Assembly: GCA_020635455.1 (NCBI GenBank)
Contig: JACJZT010000003.1
Location: 186,001-250,000, forward strand
Direction: 5' to 3'
From: Flavobacteriales bacterium
GTDB taxonomy: Bacteria; Bacteroidota; Bacteroidia; NS11-12g; UBA9320
Length of the DNA stretch: 64,000 nt
Shown here: positions 51,378-60,280 of the stretch, piece after piece
How the letters are laid out: every line of letters begins with the position of its first letter
Numbering within the stretch: the stretch's first letter is position 1
Notes under the pieces: model-generated
What the model saw: only the letters and a program-made list of their open reading frames with translations
The model's database searches: none
Told to the model about the DNA's origin: nothing
Translations under genes and position numbers: made by a program

Positions 51378-51676
51378 CTACGCCTAACAACATTCACATA
51401 AAATTCGGAATTTCTCATTTAGCAGGCCTCATTTACGTATGGTACCTATGACTTCAAACTAATTCAATGGTTTCGGAAACCTCTTTTCTCAGGAAACAAG
51501 AGCAAGCATTGAGTTTAAGGTTTTTTTAGTCATGCAATTCTTCTCAGTAGGACCTTAAAAATCAAAGAAGTTAAAATACTGTGACCCTTCAGATTTTAAT
51601 TTTACAAAAAGCTTAGAAGTTGAGATTCAGAAGATTTTCTCCTTTTTTATTATTTTTACAGATTATATATAAATAT
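51378..51676. other. Gap holding a possible cassette end (GCCTAAC) and no gene
   Basis: GCCTAAC at 51382-51388 is a perfect RYYYAAC core, five bases after the hydrolase stop codon, and the exact complement of GTTAGGC at 49844-49850. No GTTRRRY follows within the next 290 bp, so the right half of an attC is missing or degraded. The remainder is AT-rich with no ORF, terminator or promoter that I can support. Confidence 0.55.
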
Positions 51677-53608
51677 ATGCCGCGATTTTACTTTCTGATG
51701 ATCTGCCTTTTCATCAGCTCTCTTAAATTCTCATACGCTCAGAACGATACCATTCAAACCTTCACCTTTAGGGACAGTTCAATAAGGACCGGTAAATTCT
51801 TGTTTCCTTCGTCCGGTAAAAATTATCGCAAAGTTTTGATGTTTTACACCTTAAAATGTTATCCTACGGTATCTTATTACGACAAGAAATATCCCTGTGG
51901 AGAATGGGATTATTTAACCTACACAACCGTTACCGATACATCGGGCACTGTCTATGAAATCGGAAGGTTCATTACACCATACGGAATTAAACTCGATCTG
52001 GGACCTGACGGATTTACCTGGATCTATGATGTAACGGATTATCAACATCTTCTTAGGGATTCGGTAAAATTATCCTCTGCCAATACTCAGGAACTTCACG
52101 ATTTGAAATTCGTGTTTTATGAAGGCAATTCTCCGGCAGAGGTCATAAAAATCAATCAGATATGGCATGCCAACCGAAAATCTTATAAATACTCTGACTT
52201 GTCAGCAAATACAGTTTTGAAAGACACCTTTGTTGTGGTTGAACCAAATGCCAATTATCTCAAATACATTGGACGAATTACCGGACACGGTCATAACTCA
52301 AATGATGGAAGTTACCCTCATTGCTGTGAATGGAGGGACAATACGCATGCACTTTATTCGAAAAATACCTTGATAAAAGAATGGAAGATCTGGCAAACCC
52401 TTGATTGTGCTGACAATCCGGTATTTCCACAGGGTGGAACCTGGCCTTATGCAAGAGAAGGCTGGTGTCCGGGTGATCGTGTAAAGGATACTCAATTTGA
52501 TGTAACAAAATATGCAACAAACGACAGCCTTTATCTCGATTACAGGATCACTCCGGTCCCCACCGATAATCAGGGAATGGGAAACGGAAATTATATAATG
52601 GCCATGCACCTCATTCAGTATGGGGTTCCTCGTGAAAGCAATGACGCTGAGATCTATGATATTTTAACTCCAAACAATGCACAAATTCAATCGAAGTTCA
52701 ATCCGTCCTGTGTACAGCCTAAGATCGTTTTGAGAAACAACTCAACAGACACCATGACAAGTGCAGATCTTGAATATTCAATTTCCGGAGGTTACACTAT
52801 GAAATACCGATGGCAGGGTAAGCTTGGATTTTTGCAGACCCAAACCATTGAACTTCCCATTTATGATGGTGGTTTTTACCGTGGTGATGGAAAAAATATC
52901 TTTAAGTGCACTGTCCTTAAAAGAAACAGAAAATTGGATTCTTACAGCAAAAACAACTCTCTTGAATCTGAATTTAATTTGCCGGATGTATATAACGACA
53001 AGTTTTATGTGGAGTTTAAAACGAATAATGTTCCTCAGGAAAATCGTTATGAAATAAGAGATGCTCTTGATTCGGTGATCCTCAAACTTGATAATCTAAA
53101 AGCGAATACAATTTACAGAGATACCTTGCACAACCTAAAACCGGGTTGTTACCACCTTGAGTTAATTGACGAGGGAACCGATGGTTTGAGCTTTTGGGCA
53201 AACACAGGTCAGGGTAGCGGTTACATGCGTTTCAGAGGTACCAATGTGAACAAAGTTCTTAAAAACTTTGGTGCGGATTTTGGATATCGTCTTTACTATT
53301 CTTTCATTTACGACAGCATTCCGGGAGGGAGAATTCCCAAGTATGCAGAGCAACCCGAAGAAGGGGATGCACTCATCCTGCCAAATCCCAATAACGGAAC
53401 TTTCAGAATTATCACAGCAGGTTTGTTTGGAAATTACGATCTGGAACTAATTGACGGACTTGGCCGAATTGTATACAAACGTACCATTGACGGAGAACTT
53501 GATCAGGACATTACCGTAAATGACCTTAATTTCAGTCCGGGTGTTTATGGCTTAAAGATCAGCAATTCAGATCAAAAGATCACAAAAAAAATCTTGATAC
53601 AGCGTTAA
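51677..53608 (+). CDS. PNGase F-like secreted protein with T9SS type A sorting domain
   Basis: 643 aa from ATG 51677. The signal peptide ends SYA-QN. The central part resembles peptide-N-glycosidase F-type beta-sandwich domains: KVLMFYTLKCYPT, PCGEWDYLTYT, GRFITPYGIKLDLG and a GHGHNSNDGSYPHCCEWRDNTH block. Family enzymes remove N-glycans or bind related glycans; catalysis here is not verified. The last 75 residues (ILPNPNNGTFRI, YDLELIDGLGRIVYKR, FSPGVYGLKISN, ILIQR) are a T9SS type A sorting domain. It converges on the next gene, with overlapping stop codons. A longer frame from 51620 exists but lacks a signal at its start. Confidence 0.85.
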   Translation: MPRFYFLMICLFISSLKFSYAQNDTIQTFTFRDSSIRTGKFLFPSSGKNYRKVLMFYTLKCYPTVSYYDKKYPCGEWDYLTYTTVTDTSGTVYEIGRFITPYGIKLDLGPDGFTWIYDVTDYQHLLRDSVKLSSANTQELHDLKFVFYEGNSPAEVIKINQIWHANRKSYKYSDLSANTVLKDTFVVVEPNANYLKYIGRITGHGHNSNDGSYPHCCEWRDNTHALYSKNTLIKEWKIWQTLDCADNPVFPQGGTWPYAREGWCPGDRVKDTQFDVTKYATNDSLYLDYRITPVPTDNQGMGNGNYIMAMHLIQYGVPRESNDAEIYDILTPNNAQIQSKFNPSCVQPKIVLRNNSTDTMTSADLEYSISGGYTMKYRWQGKLGFLQTQTIELPIYDGGFYRGDGKNIFKCTVLKRNRKLDSYSKNNSLESEFNLPDVYNDKFYVEFKTNNVPQENRYEIRDALDSVILKLDNLKANTIYRDTLHNLKPGCYHLELIDEGTDGLSFWANTGQGSGYMRFRGTNVNKVLKNFGADFGYRLYYSFIYDSIPGGRIPKYAEQPEEGDALILPNPNNGTFRIITAGLFGNYDLELIDGLGRIVYKRTIDGELDQDITVNDLNFSPGVYGLKISNSDQKITKKILIQR

Positions 53609-54594
53609 TTCTTAATTACTTTAAATACTGTAGAACGCTGATCACTCAGGATCCTTAATACATATAGCCCCTGAGGAACCGATTCCAAACCTGAGATTTG
53701 CCCCGAATCTGACACATCCTCAAGAATCAATCTGCCGTTTTGGTCGATAAGCTGATACATGAAGCCATTTGCCAGGCCTGAGACCTTCAATGAGTTATAA
53801 AACGGGTTAGGACTTACACTTACTCCGTTAAGTACAGGATCCTTAACAGAAGAAGGAACGTATTTATGCCCGTAACTTCCGAGATATTCGACTGAGCAAT
53901 CGGCAAATACCCGGAATTTCCAGTACCGCCTGAAAGTGCATTGTGATAGGCAATCTCCCCAACCATAAGAATAGGTCAATTCAATTGTGGAAGTATCTTT
54001 TTTGATGGTAATGTTGTTTCCATCTCCGGTGAATTTGTAAATGTTTGAATAATGCACTCCTCCCAAACTGTCGAACAAATTTGAGATAACCTCATAATTA
54101 AAGTTCCTTCCGGATTCAAAAACAACAATATGATAGGGTTGGGTATTAACAATATAGTAACGCAATACCTTAATGTCGTAGTTTTTCATTAACCGGTCAA
54201 CAGAATCGACCGTGGTTGGAGTAATATTGGACTTAAGCATTTGCATCCAGAAAAGTACTGAATCGGCCGCGAGATAGAAGCGGTTAAGAGCAGGGTTTAA
54301 TCCGGTATGAACTTTGATAATGTCTACGATCGAATCCCTTGCAGGAAGACTGTCCACATTGTAAACTGCAATTAAAGCTCTCATAACCGAATCACTTAGC
54401 TTAGGAGATATCCTCGCACTGTCGGCAAAAGGGGTTTGCTTTGTGTATGTCAGACTTAAAGCAAGTCTGTCGGCATCATTTTGGTAATAGGCTTTTACAC
54501 TATCGTTTGAGTTACAGGATGACTGTATTCTCTGAGCATGTGAACCGGTTGTTATACTCAGAACTAAAAAACCAAAAAGTAAAGATCTAATCAT
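53605..54594 (-). CDS. T9SS type A sorting domain protein, unknown N-terminal part
   Basis: 329 aa. The signal peptide ends SHA-QR. The body (residues 25-240) has no motif I recognise; it includes a Cys-rich TYSYGWGDCLSQCTFRRYW segment followed by FADCSVEYLG. The C-terminal 75 residues, VSVSPNPFYNSLKVSGL, MYQLIDQNGRLILEDVSDSG, VPQGLYVLRILSDQRSTVFKVIKN, form a T9SS type A sorting domain. It should be secreted and anchored on the cell surface. Stop codons overlap with the convergent PNGase F-like gene by three or four bases. Confidence 0.88.
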   Translation of the reverse strand: MIRSLLFGFLVLSITTGSHAQRIQSSCNSNDSVKAYYQNDADRLALSLTYTKQTPFADSARISPKLSDSVMRALIAVYNVDSLPARDSIVDIIKVHTGLNPALNRFYLAADSVLFWMQMLKSNITPTTVDSVDRLMKNYDIKVLRYYIVNTQPYHIVVFESGRNFNYEVISNLFDSLGGVHYSNIYKFTGDGNNITIKKDTSTIELTYSYGWGDCLSQCTFRRYWKFRVFADCSVEYLGSYGHKYVPSSVKDPVLNGVSVSPNPFYNSLKVSGLANGFMYQLIDQNGRLILEDVSDSGQISGLESVPQGLYVLRILSDQRSTVFKVIKN

Positions 54595-54742
54595 GGGGCC
54601 GGATAAACATTCAAAAATATCAATACAATTTAATACTGCTAATAATTCTATCAGTAAATTGTAAGAATTCTAATTTTAAATTAAAAAACAATTTCCGGGT
54701 CAATTCTCTTTTATGCTAAAAACATGACCTTAAATCGAACTG

Positions 54743-56281
54743 TTAAAGTTTAAGAAACTTCAAACTTCTTGCAGCGCCTCTGTCCTGAAAAGACAGATAA
54801 TAAAGTCCCTCTTGAAGGTTTGAAACATCTATGCTTTTTTTTACAACTTCCAGATCCCCTGACATCATCAATCGGCCCTGCAGATCATAAATTTTAAAAT
54901 CAGTATTACCAGAGTTATCCATAAAAAGGATCTCAATTTTATCGGATGTGGGGTTTGGATAAAGTGAAGCCCGGGTAGATCCTTGAGGATCCTTAACCGA
55001 CAGAACCGTATTTACCTTTAGTGTCCAGTAATCTAAGGCGCCATTGTTCGCGGAAACATCCTTGTCTTTTGATGTCGATGAACCAGTCATAACCACACTT
55101 CCATCGGTATTGCTTACCATTGAATATGCAATATCGGACCCAGATCCTCCAAAAGTTTTTTGCCATTTTAAAGTACCATCTTCTGCAATATTCAAGAGCC
55201 AAACATCAATTCCACCGTTATTTCCATTAACATTTCCATCGTTTGAACCCGTATATCCTGACACATAATATCCACCGTGAAAATCCTTTTCCACTGAATA
55301 GGGATAATCGTCAAAGCTGCCACCATAGGATCTTTGCCATACTATTTGCCCATTTTGGTTTAGCTTCAGAATCCAGAAGTCCTTCTGACCCTTATTGGAA
55401 GTAATGTCACCATCATTTGAGCTGGTTCTGCAGGCCAGTAAAAAGCCCTTGTCTTCAGTTTCCAGCACTTTATTGGAATATTCATCTCCGGTTCCACCAA
55501 AGCTAGTACTTGAGATCAACGTTCCATTTCTATCGAGTTTTACCAGCCAAACATCCTCTCCTCCTTTGTTGGTGCTAAGATCACCGTCGTTCGATTTCGA
55601 CAATCCCGAAGCAATGTACATCGAATCGTTTGTCTGAACGATATTGGTTAAAATATCGTCCATGGCCCCACCAAGAGAAGTTTTCCACTCCAGATCACCT
55701 GTCTCATTTAATTTTAATACCCAGGCATCGTATTCACCTTTATTTTTATCCAGATCACCATCTTCCGAATAGGAATGTCCTACCAATATGTAACCACCTT
55801 CAAAAGTCTGTTTGATCTGATAAGGATAATCATGACCACTCCCTCCGTAGGTTTTTTGCCATTCAAGGCTTCCGTTCTTTTTAAGTTTAACGATCCAGAA
55901 ATCATTGCTTCCTTTGTTTTCGCTAAGGTCTCCATCCGAGGACAGCGAATTACCTGTAACAATATAACCTTCATCGGAGGTTTGCTCCCCATATCGGCCG
56001 ATTTCTCCCTTAGTGCCCCCCAAACATTTTTGCCATTCCATTTCTCCTGCCTGGTCGAGCTTCACAACCCACAGGTCACTGTTTCCATGGTTTCCTGTTA
56101 CATCTTTATTTGTAGAAAAAGTATAACCCGTAATAAAATACCCGCCGTCTCCGGTTTTACTGACCGACGAGGCATTATCAGCCAAAGACCCCCCTGAAGA
56201 AATTTCCCATTCAATGGAAGCCTGTCCCTGAACCATACTATAAAGAAGGCCGGTAAAAATGCAGAATAGTGCTTTTTTCAT
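54743..56281 (-). CDS. Secreted seven-repeat beta-propeller protein with T9SS sorting domain
   Basis: 512 aa. The signal peptide ends VQG-QA. Residues about 20-420 consist of seven repeats of about 57 residues, each with a W-(Q/E)-x-x-x-GG start, a GGY(I/F) strand and a DxWxxKL end, e.g. WQKTYGGSGHDYPYQIKQT and WQKTFGGSGSDIAYSM. This is the delta-60 type, expected to form a seven-bladed propeller. The C-terminus (ASLYPNPTSDKIEIL, FKIYDLQGRLMMSG, LQEGLYYLSFQDRG, RSLKFLKL) is a T9SS type A sorting domain. The function is probably surface binding. Confidence 0.9.
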   Translation of the reverse strand: MKKALFCIFTGLLYSMVQGQASIEWEISSGGSLADNASSVSKTGDGGYFITGYTFSTNKDVTGNHGNSDLWVVKLDQAGEMEWQKCLGGTKGEIGRYGEQTSDEGYIVTGNSLSSDGDLSENKGSNDFWIVKLKKNGSLEWQKTYGGSGHDYPYQIKQTFEGGYILVGHSYSEDGDLDKNKGEYDAWVLKLNETGDLEWKTSLGGAMDDILTNIVQTNDSMYIASGLSKSNDGDLSTNKGGEDVWLVKLDRNGTLISSTSFGGTGDEYSNKVLETEDKGFLLACRTSSNDGDITSNKGQKDFWILKLNQNGQIVWQRSYGGSFDDYPYSVEKDFHGGYYVSGYTGSNDGNVNGNNGGIDVWLLNIAEDGTLKWQKTFGGSGSDIAYSMVSNTDGSVVMTGSSTSKDKDVSANNGALDYWTLKVNTVLSVKDPQGSTRASLYPNPTSDKIEILFMDNSGNTDFKIYDLQGRLMMSGDLEVVKKSIDVSNLQEGLYYLSFQDRGAARSLKFLKL

Positions 56282-56499
56282 TTTAGAATTAAATTTAAAG
56301 GCAATGTACCTAATTCCGCTAGGATTGTCCTAAGTTTTTTACGAGTGGCTTAGATATATTTGACTTCTGTCGGATGGCCATATTATGCCGGCAGTTCCCT
56401 GAACTGCAAATCACAAAATTCAGGAAACATAAAAGTTAGTTTGGTTTGAATTTTTTAGAACAATTCTTCATCACTAAGAAACAATTGGCAAATTTTTAG

Positions 56500-57039
56500 T
56501 CAGGACAACAAATTCATCAGGGCATGCATGGTATTCCAGTTTCTGGAAGTAGCCTCCTGTCTGAGTTTTTGCTCGATCAGATTATTGGTAAGTTTACTCT
56601 GACCAAGGCCATTCGGGCAATATAAATACAATTGCCTACCCACAGCAACAACCTGGTCATTGCCGCCAAATTTCTCCAGCATTTCATTCAGAATATTCAG
56701 GTCGGGCTTTTCTCTTAAAAAAGTGACCATCAGTTTTTTGGTATCTATTCCGGAGCTCAGATCGTAAGGCATTTTATGAATGGCATCTTCCCACTCAGGC
56801 TTTGTTTTAACAATAACAGGAACTGAAAGTCCAAATTCTTTGAAAATAGATTTTCGTATTTCTTCTTCGATCTCTGTAGAATCTTGCAATGGATGATCAA
56901 AGATAATGTTTCCGCTTTGAATGTAAGTTTCAACATCGTTGAATCCTGAACTACCCAGAACCCTTCTGAGTTCAGCCATTTTCAGAAGATTCTTCCCACT
57001 TACGTTCACACCCCTCAGCAAGGCTACCCTTTTACTCAT
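56500..57039 (-). CDS. DUF1697 family protein
   Basis: 179 aa from ATG 57039. The start MSKRVALLRGVNVSGKNLLKMAELRRVLGSSGFNDVETYIQSGNIIF is the DUF1697 signature. GRQLYLYCPNGLGQSKLTNNLIEQKL is the second conserved block. The function of the family is unknown. The longer upstream frame is rejected because it lacks similarity to the family start. It is a solitary gene. Confidence 0.92.
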   Translation of the reverse strand: MSKRVALLRGVNVSGKNLLKMAELRRVLGSSGFNDVETYIQSGNIIFDHPLQDSTEIEEEIRKSIFKEFGLSVPVIVKTKPEWEDAIHKMPYDLSSGIDTKKLMVTFLREKPDLNILNEMLEKFGGNDQVVAVGRQLYLYCPNGLGQSKLTNNLIEQKLRQEATSRNWNTMHALMNLLS

Positions 57040-57170
57040 TTTGGCAAAATAATAAACTTTTATGGATGCCGCTGCATTTTGACATTTCGAGAAAATACAT
57101 TTCAAAATCGCATCAAACAATTACATGGACAATACCGTTAATTATACCGACATTAATGCTTATTTAATGG

Positions 57171-57178
57171 TAAATTTG
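57171..57178 (+). promoter_or_regulatory. Candidate -7 element for the FNR-ferredoxin pair
   Basis: TAAATTTG fits TAnnTTTG, 16 bp before the GTG start. Confidence 0.5.
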
Positions 57179-57194
57179 CGGAAATTTTATTGAG

Positions 57195-58202
57195 GTGATT
57201 GAAACAGACTTATTGATTATTGGTGCAGGACCTTGTGGATTGTTTACCGTATTCGAAGCAGGATTGATTAAATTGAGATGTCACCTGATCGATGCACTTG
57301 CCGAGCCGGGAGGACAACTCACTGAGATCTATCCCAAAAAACCAATTTACGATATTCCCGGATTGCCCTCCATACTTGCGGGTGACCTTGTTAAAAATTT
57401 AATGGAACAGGCTGCTCCTTTCAAACCCGGCTTTACTTTGGGAGAAAGAGCGGAAACACTTGAAAAAACGAATGATGGCAAATGGAAGCTGGTAACCAAT
57501 AAGGGCACCGAACACCTTGCACCCATAGTGGTTATTGCCGGAGGATTGGGATGTTTCGAACCTCGAAAACCAAATCTGGATTTATTGGATAAATTTGAAG
57601 ATAAAGGCGTTGAATACATTATTAAAGACCCGGAAATTTACCGGGGTCAGAATGTGGTAATTGCAGGAGGCGGGGACTCTGCACTTGACTGGACACTATT
57701 TTTATCAGAAGTGGCAAAAAGTGTAACCCTCGTGCACAGGAGAACCACCTTCAGAGGTCACCCGGATTCAATACAAAGAGTTATGGACCTGGCTTCTGCC
57801 GGAAAGATCGAATTGCTATTGAATTCTGAGGTAACCGCACTTCATGGTGAAGATCACCTTGATAAGGTAAGCATAACCAATTTTGAGGAAAACAACACCG
57901 CCGAGCGGAATACAGATCACTTTATACCATTATTTGGATTATCACCAAAATTGGGACCGATCAAAGACTGGCAGTTGAATCTGAATAAAGAATCCATTTC
58001 TGTGAACACCTTCGACTACAGCACCAACATTCCGGGCATTTATGCCGTTGGTGATATTAACGATTATCCGGGTAAACTGCGTTTGATCCTGTGCGGTTTT
58101 CATGAAGCAACTTTAATGGTTCAATCTGCGTTCAAACGAATCTATCCCGAAAAAAATCTGGTTCTGAAATACACCACGGTAAGCGGTGTAAATTCATTTT
58201 AA
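57195..58202 (+). CDS. Ferredoxin-NADP+ reductase, thioredoxin-reductase type
   Basis: 335 aa. FAD motif IGAGPCGLFTVFEA at residues 8-21, NADP motif VIAGGGDSALDW near 155, and IYAVGDINDYPGKLRLILCGFHEA for FAD. There is no CxxC of thioredoxin reductase, so it belongs to the TrxR-like ferredoxin/flavodoxin reductases. GTG at 57195 is the start, as no ATG precedes the FAD loop. A 2Fe-2S ferredoxin starts 6 bp downstream and is its probable electron partner. Confidence 0.92.
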   Translation: MIETDLLIIGAGPCGLFTVFEAGLIKLRCHLIDALAEPGGQLTEIYPKKPIYDIPGLPSILAGDLVKNLMEQAAPFKPGFTLGERAETLEKTNDGKWKLVTNKGTEHLAPIVVIAGGLGCFEPRKPNLDLLDKFEDKGVEYIIKDPEIYRGQNVVIAGGGDSALDWTLFLSEVAKSVTLVHRRTTFRGHPDSIQRVMDLASAGKIELLLNSEVTALHGEDHLDKVSITNFEENNTAERNTDHFIPLFGLSPKLGPIKDWQLNLNKESISVNTFDYSTNIPGIYAVGDINDYPGKLRLILCGFHEATLMVQSAFKRIYPEKNLVLKYTTVSGVNSF

Positions 58203-58208
58203 TCATCG

Positions 58209-58541
58209 ATGGACGACCTGATAAAGATCTATGTAACGGACCTTGATGGTGTAAAACATTGCATTGAAGCTCCAACCGATATGGGACTAAGCTTAATGGA
58301 AGCCATCAAGGCCAATGAGCTGCAGATAAAGGCCACATGTGGCGGTATGGCACTTTGTGCTACTTGTCACGTTTACATTAAAAGTGATCACCTGTTACCT
58401 ACCATGAGTGAAGACGAAGAAGCCATGCTGGATGATGCCTTTTTGCTGGGAATACCTCACAGCAGATTGAGTTGTCAGATCTATTTAAAACCTGAACTGG
58501 ATGGGCTGGAAGTTCAACTTGGTGAAAACACCGCCGTCTAA
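58209..58541 (+). CDS. 2Fe-2S ferredoxin (adrenodoxin type)
   Basis: 110 aa. The cluster cysteines C44, C50, C53 and C89 have adrenodoxin spacing (C-x5-C-x2-C-x35-C). It is acidic, as expected for a protein docking to a reductase. It lies 6 bp after the FNR-like gene, and the two should form an NADPH-to-ferredoxin chain for an unidentified acceptor such as a hydroxylase, desaturase or heme oxygenase. Confidence 0.93.
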   Translation: MDDLIKIYVTDLDGVKHCIEAPTDMGLSLMEAIKANELQIKATCGGMALCATCHVYIKSDHLLPTMSEDEEAMLDDAFLLGIPHSRLSCQIYLKPELDGLEVQLGENTAV

Positions 58542-58715
58542 AACACAATTCTTTGTACAGGACCGTCAGTCCCCTGAATATTTTTTTTAAATAAATGCTT
58601 TGTGCCTGCTAAAGTACCATGGTTTTGCTTAATAAAAATTAATGCTGAAACCGGCCGGATCAATAATTACAACAATCTGTTTCCTTTGAAACGGTCCCCG
58701 AATAAGTCACACCGA

Positions 58716-60191
58716 TCAGTAGGCCCTGGCAAATAAAACTTTTTCCTTGCTTGGATTTCCGGTAAGAATGCACTTCCCTTCTTCTCTGGCATTGTTTAAA
58801 GGTATGCAGCGGATCGTAGCTTTGGTCATATCCTTTATTTTTTGTTCGGTTTCAGAACTACCATCCCAATGTGCTTGTGCAAATCCGCCTTCATCCAGTA
58901 TTTGAACAAATTCATCCCAGCTCGATGCAGGCTTAATATTTTCCTGCTGAAACGTATAAGCCCTGGCATAAATATTGTCCTGGATCTCGTCTAATAAATT
59001 TATCACATACTTCACCAATCCATCGCTTGAAATGGTTTTCTTTTCTCTGGTATCTCTTCTTGCAATTTCTACTGTATTGTTTTGAAGATCTCTCGGACCC
59101 ATGGCCAACCGAACGGGTACCCCTTTTAATTCATACTCTGCAAATTTCCATCCCGATCTGAAAGTATCCCGGTCATCAAACTTTACTGAAATACCGGCTA
59201 ATTTCAATTCCTCAACAAGTGGTTTTACCCTTAAACTAATGTTATTCAATTCCTCTTCACCTTTGTAAATGGGTACGATCACAACCTGAATTGGTGCGAG
59301 CTTAGGCGGTAATACAAGTCCATCATCGTCAGAATGTGCCATGATCAATGCTCCCATTAGCCGGGTACTTACACCCCAGCTGGTAGCCCATACATATTCC
59401 TGACCACCTTCTTTGGTTGCAAATTTCACTTCGAAAGCTTTGGCGAAATTTTGACCCAAAAAATGAGATGTACCCATTTGAAGGGCCTTTCCATCCTGCA
59501 TCATTCCCTCTATACAATACGTTTCTTCGGCTCCTGCAAATCGTTCATTCGCTGTTTTAAGACCCTTGATCACAGGTACGGCCATAAATTTTTCTGCAAA
59601 ATCAGCATAAACGTCAAGCATCCTTTCAGACTCTTCGATAGCTTCTTGTCTTGTAGAATGTGCAGTATGTCCTTCCTGCCACAAAAACTCTGCTGTCCTT
59701 AAAAATAGACGAGTGCGCATTTCCCACCGAACAACATTCGCCCATTGATTGATCAGCAAAGGCAAATCACGGTAGCTCTGTATCCAGTTTTTATATGTGT
59801 TCCAGATTATGGCTTCAGAGGTAGGTCGTATGATCAATTCTTCCTCAAGGCGGGCTTCAGGATCAACCATTAGTTTACCCTTTTGCTCAGGATCGTTCTT
59901 AAGCCGGTAATGCGTAACAATAGCACATTCCTTAGCAAAACCCTCGGCATTTTTTTCTTCAGCTTCAAACAAACTTTTGGGCACGAACAATGGAAAATAT
60001 GCATTGCTATGTCCGGTTTCTTTAAACATTTTATCGAGTTGCTGCTGCATTTTTTCCCAGATGGCATAACCATAGGGTTTAATTACCATACAGCCCCTTA
60101 CTGCAGAGTGTTCAGCCAGATCGGCATTGGCCACAAGATTATTATACCATTTTGAATAATCTTCTTCCCTTTTTACCTTTTGAAATGCCAT
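58716..60191 (-). CDS. proS: Prolyl-tRNA synthetase, archaeal/eukaryotic type
   Basis: 491 aa. Class II core with RPTSEAIIWNTYKNWIQSYRDLPLLINQWANVVRWE, EFLWQEGHTAH and a WATSWGVSTRLMGALIMAH block. It lacks the bacterial INS editing domain, and the C-terminal zinc-like domain ends in Tyr (FARAY), as in archaeal-type ProS. Bacteroidota usually carry this form. It charges tRNA-Pro and stands alone. Confidence 0.96.
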   Translation of the reverse strand: MAFQKVKREEDYSKWYNNLVANADLAEHSAVRGCMVIKPYGYAIWEKMQQQLDKMFKETGHSNAYFPLFVPKSLFEAEEKNAEGFAKECAIVTHYRLKNDPEQKGKLMVDPEARLEEELIIRPTSEAIIWNTYKNWIQSYRDLPLLINQWANVVRWEMRTRLFLRTAEFLWQEGHTAHSTRQEAIEESERMLDVYADFAEKFMAVPVIKGLKTANERFAGAEETYCIEGMMQDGKALQMGTSHFLGQNFAKAFEVKFATKEGGQEYVWATSWGVSTRLMGALIMAHSDDDGLVLPPKLAPIQVVIVPIYKGEEELNNISLRVKPLVEELKLAGISVKFDDRDTFRSGWKFAEYELKGVPVRLAMGPRDLQNNTVEIARRDTREKKTISSDGLVKYVINLLDEIQDNIYARAYTFQQENIKPASSWDEFVQILDEGGFAQAHWDGSSETEQKIKDMTKATIRCIPLNNAREEGKCILTGNPSKEKVLFARAY

Positions 60192-60242
60192 GCTAAATAA
60201 AAATTTTGTAACTTTGGTATGATGTTTGTTTTATTAAGGGTG

Positions 60243-60250
60243 CAAAGTTA
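60243..60250 (-). promoter_or_regulatory. Candidate -7 element for proS
   Basis: The minus strand reads TAACTTTG, 51 bp before the proS ATG, fitting TAnnTTTG. Confidence 0.5.
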
Positions 60251-60280
60251 TAATAAATGAAGCATTAAAATTTTTTAACC

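Noticed and set aside
51389..51676. Right-hand GTTRRRY core for the cassette's own attC
   Set aside because: Near matches in this gap (e.g. GTTAAAA, GTTGAGA) fail the last pyrimidine and lack a paired inner arm; the attC is reported as incomplete instead.
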